A stretch of 64,000 nucleotides of DNA. Source: Astropecten irregularis (taxonomy: Eukaryota; Echinodermata; Asteroidea; Paxillosida; Astropectinidae). The notes under the pieces were generated by a model. The model worked only from the letters and a program-made list of their open reading frames with translations, did no database searches and was not told the origin of the DNA. The stretch spans positions 22,303,217-22,367,216 of the forward strand of contig OZ020246.1 in the NCBI GenBank assembly GCA_963971285.1, in the 5' to 3' direction. Position numbers and translations under genes: made by a program. Positions 10,601 through 24,600 of the stretch are shown here, in pieces. How positions within the stretch are numbered: the first letter of the stretch is position 1; every line of letters starts with the position of its first letter.

Positions 10601-13600
10601 CCGTGTTAAACAAGGACAATTGACTGAAGCAGGATTCGAACCTGCAACCTCCAGAATAGTGGATATGTACTGTGCTCTTTACCAACTGCACTATCCACTC
10701 TATCATGTCTATGTTGGCTTCAGTAATGTGCATGTCACAAATTATTATTTACCTTTTTATTTTGCTGTGAATAAGTTTCAGTAAAATTAGATACACATGA
10801 ACGAATACACTGTGCCTTGTTGAGACCGAACACAATAGGATGAATAGCTTCCCACAGGGAAATTCTTAAGGTGTATACAGTAGGTCTCCACAAGGTTTTC
10901 ATGAAAATTAAAACATTACAAGGGACATTTGCTAGAAATTGCAACCCAGGAAAGTGATTCCGGTTCAAATGGGAGCGATTTCAATTCTGCTCTTCAGAGA
11001 GTGTTCATTAGTACACAAAAACAAAGCTATGTCTCCACAAGGATACAAATTCCGGTATTTTATGTAATGCATAGATGACTTGGCCCAGCTATATCTACAA
11101 ATGTTGCAACTTGCATTGGGATGTAATTGTCATATTAAGGTAAACCCTTGCCCGTCTTCCATATCCATATATGGATGGTCATGTGACTCACACGGTACTT
11201 GTATCTTCCTATTCAGGTCACAGTGATACGCTGTCTGGAGCAAGGTTTGGTAAACGCAACCCCAATCTATTATTCACATCCTCGAAGGATGGAACAGTAA
11301 GGTAAGACACTGATCTATGTAAGCATTGGATTGGATTCATCAATCCCCAGTCCTTAAAGGGAGCATATAGGATTTGCAAAGATGTGCATTTTGGATGAAT
11401 TTGGTTCTTAAACAGAAGTGAAGGTCTAAAACTTCCTTACAGACATTGTTTCATGTACCTTTTTACGCTTTGTTCATCTGGATAGCAGAAATACGGCCGA
11501 AATAATCTTGCCCCCTCCGAATCCTTAACGATTACACCACGCTTTTGAAATTCTACTAAATCGTTCAGACTGAATTTTGATTTCCTTGAAAAACCCAGCA
11601 TCTGATGAACCAAAACTTTTTGGAGTATGTATAATTTTGAGTTATAGGATACCATCATCTTTAAATATCCTAAAAACACAGGTTTACATCTTATAATTTC
11701 CTCTGATCAGCTGATTTCCTCTTTTTTCACTTCACTCTTTATATGCCATTGAAAAAGTGAAAAATACTTTACAGAAAGTATGGTCAAGATTGGAATTGTT
11801 AAGTCCAAGTTCCATGCCTGGAAACAATTAAATTAGCCATTTTTGTTGAGGATGTTAAAATTGTTTATGATCGCTTCATATTTGCTTGTGATTTGTGTGT
11901 GTATGCTTCAGTGTATCATACATACATGTAGGTTCTGTACATTGATATTGAAAAGTGCACACGTTAATCTTGTTCTACATGTAAGATCTTCACTCCTGCA
12001 AGATCATGAAAGATTCTATCCACAAACAGATTAGAATTTCTGGCCAATTTAAAAAGGTTAGGGGTGAGGCTTTATATAAAACTATTAAAATCTACAGTAT
12101 GAAGTAAAAGGGAAATATTAGATTATTCAACGGGATAATTCTGGTAAAATTTTATTATTAGATTTTGAGTGCTAACATTATCTTGAGACAGACAGTATTG
12201 AGAGGTTTGCAATGTGGAAAGGGCAACAAACGTCATGTACCGGTAATTTGATTCTTAGTGACAGAAATCTCTCCTTGAATCACAGGCTCATTGCATTAAT
12301 TCTTGTAGCGTTGATACAACCAAATTTGTTATCTTGAAGGATTTGTCTGCCTGCTGTGACATTTACATCAATCTTTTATATAAAAAAGTTGTTGTCGAAA
12401 TTCTGGGAATGAATTCAAGTCTTATCTTGTTATGCTATGGGCATTTATGAAACAGAGACTCGGGCTCCGTCTTGGGCTCTGTCTCAGGCTCTGTCTCAGG
12501 CTCTGTCTCTGTCTCAGGCTCTGTCTCAGGCTCCGGCTCAGGCTCAGGCTCCGGCTCAGGCTCCGGCTCAGGCTCCGGCTCAGGCTCCGGCTCAGGCTCC
12601 GGCTCAGGCTCTGGCTCAGGCTCCGTCTCAGGCTCCGGCTCAGGCTCCATTTCATGAATCCATTGCACTAAATAACGGGTATCAAAATAGATGATTTTGG
12701 CTGTGGTTTGGAAGTAGACTCTCTGGTTTGAAAAGGAAAACAGAGCTTTAGCTTCAATGAAAAAAAAACAACCTGTATTTTCATCATATGGATGACAGAG
12801 CTGGAGCCTGAGCCTGAGACACGTCACAGAGTTAAGACGCATCCTTTCTTTATGGACTCATTGCATCTATGCGACGCGTTGCGACGTGTCGCAGAGCGCT
12901 ATGAAATTGGCCCCAGCTTTCTGAACCTGATGCTAACATTGTGGAGTCTCTGCTTTGCAAGTAATTGATGACACAGTAGACTTGGTGTGTATTCAGGGTT
13001 ACCGGTAGACACTTCTGACTGACGTACACACACATGATTAATGGTGCTTGATGATACTTCCAACTTGTCAGCATCGGTGCTTTTGTTTGATGCTCTCACG
13101 TACATTAGAACTGTATGACGTTAGCATAGTGACTGACATGACTTGCAGGGCAAATCCGCTGTGATATATGATGGAGGTACAGCAGAGGAGGAAGTGCTCG
13201 CTAAAGCAAGAACAAAAAGTAAACTAGTTAAAATAATCAGGAAGAGACAGTTACAATTTCTATATCATATGCTGTGAGAAAGGAAGAATAGCGCTGCGCA
13301 CTAATGACGTCACACAAGTGATTTGGCCAGTGTGTGCATTTTGTACAAAAAACGAATGTCAGACAAACTTCTCATGCATGCACGCAAGCACACCCACCAG
13401 ATGTTTGCCGTGGTTGCAATGTTTGTCTGCTATCCGGTGTGCTATTGGAAGACATTGCAATGACAAGAAAAATTGTAAGGAAAAAGAGCTAGACTCACTT
13501 TCATCTCAAGTCTCAGCCGCTGGATGAAGATCAGTGAAATTGAAATAATAAGAACAGCAAAGGATAGGAGATTATGGAGATCCATGGTCGCCAACGTTCT

Positions 13601-16600
13601 TCTAAGAGAGAGACAGCAGAGGATGGGCAAATTCAGATTTATAACACCTAAAAGGGCAGGATGCCAGCCACAGAGAAAGATCAGTATGACAGCCGTGGCT
13701 GATTGTGAAGATGATGATGTTTGATTGAGGAGGGCTGCATATTTAGATATAATCCACATTTATCAACAGTGTCAGTGATTCATGGATTTGGGATTGGAAG
13801 TGCACTAACTCACATTTGGATCTTAGAAGTGGCAGATTTGAGAACTTTCTGGGGTGGTCTGTGCAGTAAGCCTGTTGAAAATTACAGAGAGGATAAATGG
13901 TTTTTGTAAAAATGTGAAGAATGCATTGTATGAATTAAGTACTTCAGAGAACAAATTGATTTGGAAAAAGTAATTAACCCTAACCAGCGAGCTATAAAAA
14001 GTCCCCATTCCCTACCACATTACCACAATCTCCACAGGGGAACTGGATCATAAACCACACATTTAGTTCTACACAAAGTCACAAACCACACTGTGGTGTA
14101 TTGTGGTATTCAGGATACCATATTTCCATTACTATAGATAAAACGAAGTGTAGTAAACTGTGGAACGGAGGTGGGTTACTGTTAAAGAAGCAATTTGGGA
14201 AAGGGCAGAACCATAAAGCTCCCAATCCTGACCAAATTTGCACAGATATTGGCTTATATGGAGACCTTTGATATGCAGTTTGCATGGAAATACTGTAAAG
14301 CTTCTCAGCTTCAAGACAATCTACATGTAGATTATTGTTAGGCCTCTGGATGAATGAAATAAGATCAGGATGATGGTTTGAATGTCAGCTTCTGATGGAT
14401 GATACTGACCAAGCCTCAGTAAAGGACTAACGTATCACGTAGACATTCATGTACATGTTTATGTACCAACCTGTTGTGTATTCAGTGACCTGGGCGGCCT
14501 ACAGCGCCTGAGCATGACCGAGTCAAATTAAGAAAGAAGGCTGGCCATATACTGTATGATGCCTGATGGCCCTACTAATGGATGGCTTTACGTGCCCGGT
14601 CATCAAGACTGTGATAATACTCTCACATGTATTATGTAAATGCTATCCGTGCTGTTCCAGCACCTGACTAGTATCATTGCAAAACCCTCAAGAGTTAGTG
14701 AAATACGGTTTACTGAAAGACTAGAGGAACAGGGGTTGATTTAAACAAACTCATCGTAACTTACTTACTTACACATTCTTTCTTATGACAGTGAAACAAG
14801 GAAATTGTTGATGATATTTGACATTTTGCATATTATGCCATGTTGAAATGTCAGCAGACTAGTGTCTAGCAAGGATTACTTAGGGGAGGATTAGGCCTAC
14901 ATGTACTGAGTGTGCCCAGCAGATGTTGTTGTGAACATATTCAGAAAATAAGTTTGTAGCATCACTTACTGTACCACCGAGAGCTTAAATAAGGTTGCAG
15001 TAGAATGGATATGAAAGAAAAAGAGGTCTTTCTACAAGCTACAGTGTATAGTACAACTTAAAAGCCTTTTAGGCATTATTCTTGAGGAACTTGAAAAGTG
15101 CCTAGAATGCACCGTGTTCAAGGTGGAATTACTCCACAGGGTGATTTCTCTACATTGAAAAAGCAAGAAGTCAAAGGAAAACTGCCACATAACCCGATCA
15201 GTGATTAAACTGGCTCAAATGAAAACAACATACTCATTGTCCTCTGTTGTGTGAATTTACCAAGAATCACTTCTTTGGGAGACATTGCCTTTTGAAATTG
15301 ACAGATGTTTGTATTGAAAGCTCTTCTGTCTTGCATTAAAATTTGGACACTTATTAAAAAAAAAGGTACATGTCTTAAAAAGCTAAAACCTGAAAGGTAC
15401 AGTACAGGATTGGTAACATACCCAAACAGAAATCTTCACAGATTTATTTATAACTTTCAGGATATGAAAATGGTGCTGGTAAAAACATACTCTGTAAAAA
15501 AAAATGTATATAAATATTTCCGGCTGAAATGCTTTATTTAAACAGAAATTAGTAAAGCAAAGACCGAAAACAGTTTTGATCGCGGGATGAGCATTCTTCA
15601 CAGTTTTCTACAGTTTTTGATGATGATATGAGCTGAATATTTCACAGGTTTGTTTTTATTCTATGCCAAATCAAATTATGAACAGTCTGCAGCTGCTCTG
15701 TCACCTTATCAATGCTGTATTATGCCTTTTTTAGGAGACATTAAAAATGTCCCGTAATTTCCAATGTCTTCCAAAAGCTCACTATCAGAATAGATGCTAT
15801 TAAACCTGTCTGCTTGAGAAAAAGAGGTTACCCAGGGGCCAACTGGCAAACTGCAGTCCTTGCAAGACTTTCATCATGATATACTGTAAGAATCGATCAG
15901 GAATCAGCCCTTGAACTTCAGAACAGCTCTATGTTATTGTACAGGCATCTGTTGCTAGTTGCTACCTTGGACTTGAGTCTCGGCTTTATTATACCTTGAG
16001 ATGTAATTCCTGCATAAATTTGGACGGTCAAACAAATTGCCTTCTAATAAGAACAAATCTACCTGATGAGGTTCAAGGCTCAGTGACTGTGATAAATTGA
16101 CATTGGTGATATCGTCATGGTGACAAGGCAGACGTTGATGATTTGGCCATTTTCAGGAGGAGACCTATAAATGTACAGATCTTGAATTCTCATTTTGGAA
16201 ATGACAACAATTTAACACAGTTTACCGAGCGGATGGGAAGCATTTATTTAAAAAAGAATTTCAGGAAATTGGAAAAACAGATTTTTTGTCTTTGATATAT
16301 AGTTACAACAATTAATGGCCACTTACATAATATAACATATTGTAGTCAGTGTGCTTCAAGGCGTAAGTTAGACCAAATCTGAGATTCACACATTATTATA
16401 CAAAATCATGCAAATATTCTCCACTGGAAGAAAACAGAAAGCCTTTTACAGTTGAAGGTAGTATCATACTTTGGTTCTTGTCAAAGAAATGCAGATTCAT
16501 CAGCAAAAATTGTGAAAATTTCAGTCCCATACGGTGCCCACTTTTTGAGAAAAACAGTGAAAAACGCTCACAGTATTTTCAAATCTGTTCACATGCAGGA

Positions 16601-18512
16601 GTTTTGATCTCCGAGATCAATATTGGTTTTTTGGGTCTTTGATTTTACACTTTTTTTTTTATTTTATAAATACAGCATTTCAGGCATAAAACATTTAAAT
16701 GGCATGTTTCTACCATCACCATCTATATACCCTTTAAGTTATAGGTACTGGAATCTGTGAAGATTTCTTTTGTGGTATGCTACTAAAGTATGCTAGTACC
16801 TTTAATCTGTTATTCTGTGTGCAGTCATCATCATTATCATCAGCAATAATTACAGCAGCTGCCTATGATGAATTATCATAAAACAGATATCGCATATCCA
16901 CCCATAGGGATTTTCAAGGTACTGATTAGAATATTATGGTCCCTGGTCAATGAATGGTTATTAACACACCTGAAACCATCTCAACTCCCAGGGAAGTACG
17001 GTATATACAGCCCAATCTCTTAATACAAGGGCACATATAAATAGTCATATCTACAGACATGTACCAATTAAACTCGGGGAGGAAGCTAGAGAACCAATAA
17101 GTGTCTTTCCCAAGGATCTTGGCCACAAGATCCTGAGCACAAAACACCTGTGGCCACTTACATGTACACTGAGTGGAACTCCACTATCAGACTACCGCAA
17201 CGAACATGGTGTGATCCACACAAATTGTTTGTTATAGTGGTTGTTCGTTAAAGTGAATAATGTTCATCAGGCCTGTACATTGTGCACAAAAATTGGGAGC
17301 CAAAGATGATGTTCGGTATAGCCAATTGTTCGGTATAGCTGTGTTCGTAATAGTGGCATTCCACTGCACATGTACTTAAGCTTTGCTTTTTGTAAGCATA
17401 AAAAGCCATGCTTAACTCCACTTGCCCAAACCCCATGTGAATGATACGTTAAGCAAACAATTTGGATACAAGTCAACATGGTCAAGAGTAAAGAAAGCAT
17501 CATGTTTTCACATGAAAAATTGGATCCATGATTTTTAGATTTCAAATGATGGCAGTATTCCTATTTTTATCAAAGAAGATCTAGTGTGCAAGATATTTAG
17601 GCCGACATTTTGGCACCGATACAGCCCTATAAAATTTGTCACCAGTTCACTTGGCGAAGGAGCTTTATAATAATGTATGGGATTCAGAAATTGGTACTTT
17701 TGCTGACATAAGAGTGGATCGTTGCACAAGTTCTATTTTTTATAGACATTTGCATCAGTTCATGACAGACCAGATTCAATATAATAAACATCAATACAAG
17801 CACCTTGTACAATGTACTAGATCATGTAGGTCAGGCTGACTACCAGTACCAAATAATTATGATATAGTACCAGCAACATGACCTTTCGCTTGGGTGTTAT
17901 AAAACAGCCTCGGGTGAGAAAGATACTCGGTGGGTTCTTGGACAGGTGTCACCCCAGCATTTACCTGCCATGCTCAGCCCCCCCTCCCTCCCAGCCAATC
18001 ACCAATTAATCCTACAGTCATCTCATATACAATGTACGTGAGTTGGACAGGTTTGAGAAGCCATGTCAGGACTGCATCAGAGAATTAGCTCAGGATTCGG
18101 TAGCAATTAAAGTTGTCATGTAGAGTTGGTCAGATATTAATTCAATTAAAGGCTGATTCGCTGGCTATAGTCTCAAAGGATGTCAGACTACATGAACAAA
18201 TGCATGTACTCTATATAATACATGCAGTATGTAATTGAATAGAAATTTGCAAAGAGCCGGCTGGCATTTGACTTTGAAGTCAATCAATTTACTCTATGGG
18301 GGTTTATGAAACCAAGGCTCAGGCTCAGGCTCCCGGCCGGCTCTGTCATCCACATGCTGAAAATAATATAGGTTGTGGTTTTTCATTGAAGCTGAAGCTC
18401 TGTTTTCCTTCTCAAACCAGAGAATCTGCTTCGGAACCGCAGGCAAAAGCCTCTATTTTGATAGCCGTTATTGTAGAATGGATTCATGAAATGGAGTTTG
18501 AGCCAGGAGCCG

Positions 18513-18582
<70 letters not shown>

Positions 18583-18601
18583 TTGAGCTTGAGCTTGAGC
18601 T

Positions 18602-18655
<54 letters not shown>

Positions 18656-21600
18656 AGAGCTTGAGCTTGAGCTTGAGCCTGAGCCTGAATCTGAGCCTGG
18701 TCCTCCATTTTGTAAACCCCCTATGAACCCACTCACAGTTATACATGAATTATTGTTTATGTACAAAATGACAATTTGTAAAAATGCATTCATTTGCTTG
18801 AATGTCAATCGATCAGAATATGAAATTTAGTTACATCGCAAGAGCTTTTGAGTGCATCTCATTTGTTATTTTATTTCAAAATGTCTAAATTTCATCATTG
18901 AGGCACGTTTCTGTCTTTCCTATGAATTCTGATAAAAGAAAAAACCTTCAAAAGATTTAGAATATTCCAGCCGTCATTGCAGCAGCTCATTAACCTTGCA
19001 CCGACTCAAAATCTGCCTTGGTTTTGTCGTTTTTGTGTTTGTTTTACAGTCTTTTACCCTGAAAGCAAAAAAAAATAGGCCTAAAAAACATCTCCTTGAC
19101 GTTTGGTGGCTGTACCAGTGATGAAGATTATAGGCCTCTACATGTATGTGATTGAAAAAAATGCAGGGATGTATGGTACATGTTGGGCTGATGAGCATAA
19201 ATCAACATCCTCCCCTCCCCTTCACAGTTGAATTGTTTGTGCAACCTTGCACACAGCCTGCATTAGCTGATTCTTCAGACCGATGACATTTACTAAATAG
19301 GAGTTATTATTTCAAGGAGTAGTCGTCTTCGTTCCTATGGAGCTCCTGTGTGTGCCGCTATCACATTACTCCACATTATTTTCTTTTTTCATTCAGTGCC
19401 CAGGGTCCACTCAGTACGTACAATTACTTTTCTATTTTTGTTGTCACTGTAGCGAAGAACGTTTACCAACAATGCATCGTACAGAAGCCATTACCATAAT
19501 TGAAATACTCATGCACTCATTTGCCAAATGCATTCTCTGTCTTTGTGTGTACGTGGCTCTACGTGCATGAACAAAAGAGAGGAATTCCATCTGCCCTAGA
19601 CAGACGTGATGTCTTGCAATATAAATGCCTAATGCTGACATACTTTTGTCGGCCTTGTTTGTAGTTTGACATTTTTTTCTTTCTTTGTTCACTTTTCAAT
19701 GATTTTTTCTTTTAACCTCGGAAGTACTTAGTTTTGCTACTAAGTCCAATCCTCTATTGATGTTTTGTAAATTCAGTGGCCTTTTTATATATTTGTATTT
19801 TTTTCATGAGCTTGAAATTGACCGAGAAAGCACAATGATCATATACATACATACAATTCAGTCAGTTTCCCTTGTGCTTTTTTAATGATTATTTTTATGA
19901 GCTTGACAGAAATTATACTTATAGAGAAACCGTTTGTGCACTGGTTCTTACGTTGTTTACCAGTTCAGTGCATACATTTTTTTTGCATCATTTTCCTTTT
20001 TTATAGCAATATTATAAGTGTGTTTTTTTTTGCTAATGCTCTCTTTTTGTATGATTTGTGCTTTCTCAATTGATTTTGACTTGTAGGCCTAGGTAGGTTC
20101 GAAAAGTGTAGTCAGTTTGACACTAAATAGATTTCGGAGACTAACTCATCTTGAAAACAAGTTTTTAGTCAACTAAATTATGATCAATGTTTCATTACAT
20201 TTGGCAATCTAGCTTGGTTTCAGCTGATACACACAACCTTCTCCTTGTATAATAAGGTGTGGCAGAAACTTTGAGTAAAAACTACAATAGGCCAATTACG
20301 TCTTTGTTTGCCTAACATCTCAGACGTCTCCACTTAAGCCACAGAATTCCTGCTACTCTAGAAATATCGAGAAAGATAATTTGAATGTTAAATTTTGCCC
20401 TCAATTAAAAAACAAATTAGCGACTGATTCTTTTTATAGTTGCTGATGCTGCGAGAAATTTGAAACGCACTGCAGTGCACTGACATGCTATTCCTTTCTA
20501 TAGAAGCATCTTGTATGGAATGTTTTAACCATGTAAATGGACGTTTCACAGTTTGACAAGTTTATCCTTTTGTCTAAATGCTAAAATATAAATTGCAATA
20601 ATAAACATGTACATTTGTAAATGTCAATTGCAAATAAGTATGTAAATGTAAATTTTAAAAATAAGCATGTAAATATGTATGTTCAGCAGTTTGACAATTT
20701 TATCTTGTTGTCTGAATGCTAAATGTAGAATGTAAATTGCAACAATAAGTATGTAAACGTAAATGTCAATTTTAATTGCAATAATAAGCATATGTAAATG
20801 TATGTTTTACAATTTGACAAGTTTATTCTGAAGGCTGAAATATAAATTGCAACAATGCTGAATCAATACTGGATTTTAGTTCAGACTCCTTAAACTGTTT
20901 AAAGGTACTATCATACTTTGGTAGTATACCGAAAAAGAGATCTTCACAGATTTACTTATAAATGCAGGGTGTAAAGACAGTGATTGTAGAAACATGCTGT
21001 TAAAATGTTTTTGCCTGAAATGCTGTATTTATCCAGAATAAGTAAAAAGTAATGACCAAAAATAATTTTGAAGATAAAAATAACGATGAAAAGATTTTCA
21101 AAATACTGTCAGACTGTGGGCATTTCCACCGTTTTCTCAAAAAGTGGGCACCGTATGGGACTGAAAATTTCACAGATGACTGCTAAGTACTGCATTTTCC
21201 TTGATTTTTGCCTGTGAATCTGCATTTCTTTCACAAAAACCAAAGTACGTGTATGATATTACTTTTTTATTCAAGATCCATTTTTTTGTTTGCAGATTTA
21301 TCTCTGTTTCCTTCATTGACTTCGGGAGAAATAATCTTGAGCAGTTTGCTTGAGGAATCTGGGAATCTATGCTTGGTATCAAACGTGAAACAAATCATCG
21401 TTCCAACCGAATCTTTACTTCAGATTCCCTCTGAGAATCTAATGAATTAAAATATACAGACCTGCATTCTGACCGTGGATTTAATTTAACAGAAGCCAAC
21501 AACAGAAAAAGAACAAAATGCCGGAGCCTGCTTATTGTGGGTGACATTTCAAATTTGCTTTGATTGCCATAGAATGCATGTGACAGTAGATGCAGTGCAC

Positions 21601-24600
21601 GACATATCTCAGTCCTTCTGTGATGCAGGAACGAGGAGACAATTCATATTATCTGTTTTGTCCAATTCAACCGATGAAGATTGCGCCAGCAGTGCATGCC
21701 GATGCATATATTTATCATCCGTTCTTTTAATACAGACGTCAGTGGACGTAATCTGTGCCCGGCTTTCTTTTTCATGCATTGCAAATGAATTCTAGGAATT
21801 TTCTGCAATTGGATGACATTTGTTTCTTTCAAAATTTAATTCCTTTGTCATAGATCGGCACCTTTGTATTGAATTGTAAATTGAGTTTGGGTTTTCATGG
21901 AGCTCCAGCGCTGCTGTGGCATTTATGTACTCTCTGCTCATCAGTATAGTGGGATGCCACTATAACAAACACAGCTATACCGAACATTTTATAGCTAGAC
22001 CATCATCATTGGCTCCCATTTTTTGTGTACAGGGTGTCCCAGAAAAAACGCAACACTGTTTCAGGAGGCATTATTTTATAATTAAACTGTTTATCACTTC
22101 AAGATTAGATATGTGATACAGCCATGCCTTGGCTATCACCATGTAGAATTTAAGCATATGTGAGCCGAAATTGGCGAAAATATGACCAATTGAAAGAGTA
22201 CTCCTTAAAAAACAAATTTGCAAGGATAACGTGCATAGTGGTCAATACACGCATAATGTGTTTGAAAGAAAGATGAACATCAGGTTTTGAGGTTGGGTAA
22301 TTCAGTCTTATTTTATTCACTCAATTTTTGTCAAATTTTGCTCAAATTCTACATGGTGATAGCCAAGACATAGCTGTATTACATATCTGAATTTAGAAGT
22401 GATTAACAGTTTAATTTTCATATAAAAGTTCTCGACACAACTGTTGCGTTTTTTTTTTAGACACCCTGTACAATACATACCCAATATAATGAATATGGCT
22501 CTATAAATCACTATAACGAACGACCACTATAACAGACAATATCTGTGTACGGCTGTCATGTTCATCATAGCGGTGTTCCAGTGTGGGCTCAACGATACTT
22601 GGCAGTTGTACTCTTATTCTGTAGTTATCTTTACTAAAAACAAAGTATGGAAAATTATTTGCATACTGTGAAAGTGGTTAACATGACACAGTTTTCTTTG
22701 CATGAAATTTGAAAATTACGAATGTAGAAATTATATGACACAGTCCCCTTCTGCACTTAAAAACAATTTCAAGCTGAGGAATGTTGTTTTGTTTTAGTTG
22801 CACTCCCATCAGCAACTTCAGAACAATATTTGGCAGTAATTTATCTCCTGCTCCATCATCAGTCCATGGTATTAGTGTTTCTTTCAAAACAGCCGGAAGT
22901 CATTACAGTTCTCTTTTGGGAAGATGTGATTGACCATTAGAATGAATCTTCAAATCCCCTGACAGACAATATAATCCATGGCGGAAATTTGCCACACACC
23001 TGGAACGCAATTATCAGACTTCAAACAAGCCGCCATTATGCCAAATACGTTGAGAAATGGCAGCAAGCAGCTCATAATTCTGTTGAGTGCCTGTATACAG
23101 TCTTTTTGTGTGACAATAGGAAATCCAGGATGTATTCCTGATCAGTTGAAAGGGTTTTTGCCTACAAATTCCTCTTCTCCGGAGGTTGGGGGGAGGGCTT
23201 TCACCTCCATGGAGGGTGTGGGAGGAGCTGACTTTTCTGGGGAGAGGGGGGGGGGGGGGGGAGGGGAGGAACCTCCTCTTCTGGGGAGGGTGTGGTGGGG
23301 GAGGGGCTTCCCTCTCTCACCAGGAAGGAGGGAACCAAACATTGTATGATGAGGGACACTTTGTACAATTTGTTGTCCAGGGGAAAACCTGTGTGCATGG
23401 TGTGTTTAGGTGTACATGTACTATTGGCTTTTGGCATCAACCACACATGGGAAAAGATATTTATTTGTTGATCCGATAGTAAGTGGATGATGATTGTTTC
23501 AGATTGTGCCAGCAGTTATAGACTTATTATTTATTATTTTGTTCTGATTGCTTACCTACAGATGCTGGGATATGAGGACCAAGAGGACAAGAGCCTCCCA
23601 AGTATATACAGGTACAGTATGATAGATTATTATATGATCGCTGGAGGATATACGGCTCTAGTACAGTAGACCTTTTTGGAATACTTTCTCTCATAACAAG
23701 TCATTACATGTAGCAACTAGACTCAAGCCAGGGCCCAATTTCATGGAATCCGTTAGTGTATAAAGCAAACATTTTTCGCTTACAATAATCAACTTTTTTT
23801 AGCTTACGGTTAGCATATTTCACGGGAGAGTTTTCTCTCTCGCTATGCTAAGCTATGACTTTTTGCAGAAACTGAATGAGCGCCGAAAGTCATGCTTTTA
23901 CGGATTCCATGAAATAGATTTGGCACATTACGTAGCAGTGTTCGTAAGCAGATTCCATAAAATTGGGCCCTGGTTTCATAAAGGCCCTTAGTACAGGTAT
24001 CAGGGGTCTGAAAACACCAAGCAAAATGTTGAAATTGCAAAGTTCCTATACTTTTTTTTTGTACAGAATACCAACTCTGTACAAAAGTACACAAGCGGAA
24101 ATTCTGATTTTAAATCTAATAAGCCGAAATCAGCTAAAAAAACTGAATTGTCACACACCTGAGGTATCACATGTCAACCCTCCAGGCGCGGTTCTAGAGT
24201 CAAAATTTTGGGGGGGCTAGAACAGCCATTATTTTTTGGGGGGGCTAGAAGACCCAATATTTTGGGTTCTTCTAACACTTGCTTCTGCTATGTCTTATTA
24301 GCGGCCGAAAAACATGCACATTATAGCCTACACAACGCGTTTTTATGTAATTGGCGCTTAATAACTGAAAAAATCCAGTATTTTCAATTTTTTTGTTTTT
24401 TCACTTGCATTTTTTTTGGGGGGCTAGACAAAATTTTTGGGGGGCTACAGCCCCCCCTAGCCCCCCCTTAGAACCGCGCCTGCAACCCTCTGACAAGTCT
24501 GATCACCATCTACACTCCCATAATTGTCAACCCTCCTGAGTTTTCTTACGTGGAAATAATCATTTAATGGAGAAGATGGCGTGCTGTTAAAATTACAAGA

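Larger units (their letters stand above)
1624..11216. other. WDR89 intron, 9.6 kb
   Basis: This intron carries the duplicated block and MITEs at 1624-2860, MITEs at 2973-3170, 3571-3681, 4348-4708 and 5797-5915, the palindrome cluster 5424-5950, two hAT-like elements (7471-7939, 8001-8905), a MITE half (9205-9312) and a reverse SINE (10600-10720). I see nothing identifiable in 3182-3570, 3690-4345, 4710-5420, 5950-7460 apart from the CAAGT repeat, 9313-10595 or 10725-11215. Confidence 0.6.
11302..23561. other. WDR89 intron, 12.3 kb
   Basis: Annotated contents: two MITE fragments (11355-11690, 11694-11822), hexamer-arm elements at 12439 and 18298, a retrotransposon relic at 13500-13725, TTAA-family copies at 15392, 16450 and 20899, TA-family elements at 17167 and 21945, a minisatellite at 20520-20870, and a G-rich block at 23165-23335. 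Nothing identifiable was seen in 11823-12435, 12920-13480, 13730-15390, 15740-16445, 17370-18290, 18725-19685, 19890-20515, 21265-21940 or 22585-23160. Confidence 0.6.

Noticed and set aside
12422-12842. Long overlapping ORFs (EPEPEP, GSGSGS, AQAQAP and SLSRSL repeats) on both strands
   Set aside because: They arise in all frames from the GGCTCN hexamer array. The array is part of a repeat element inside an intron and no splice-linked conserved sequence flanks it.
18383-18830. Repeat-protein-like ORFs ([20 protein letters not shown])
   Set aside because: Same cause: a hexanucleotide array without stops, not a gene.
23142-23479. Proline- or glycine-rich ORFs on both strands
   Set aside because: Products of the G-rich block; no splice or similarity support.
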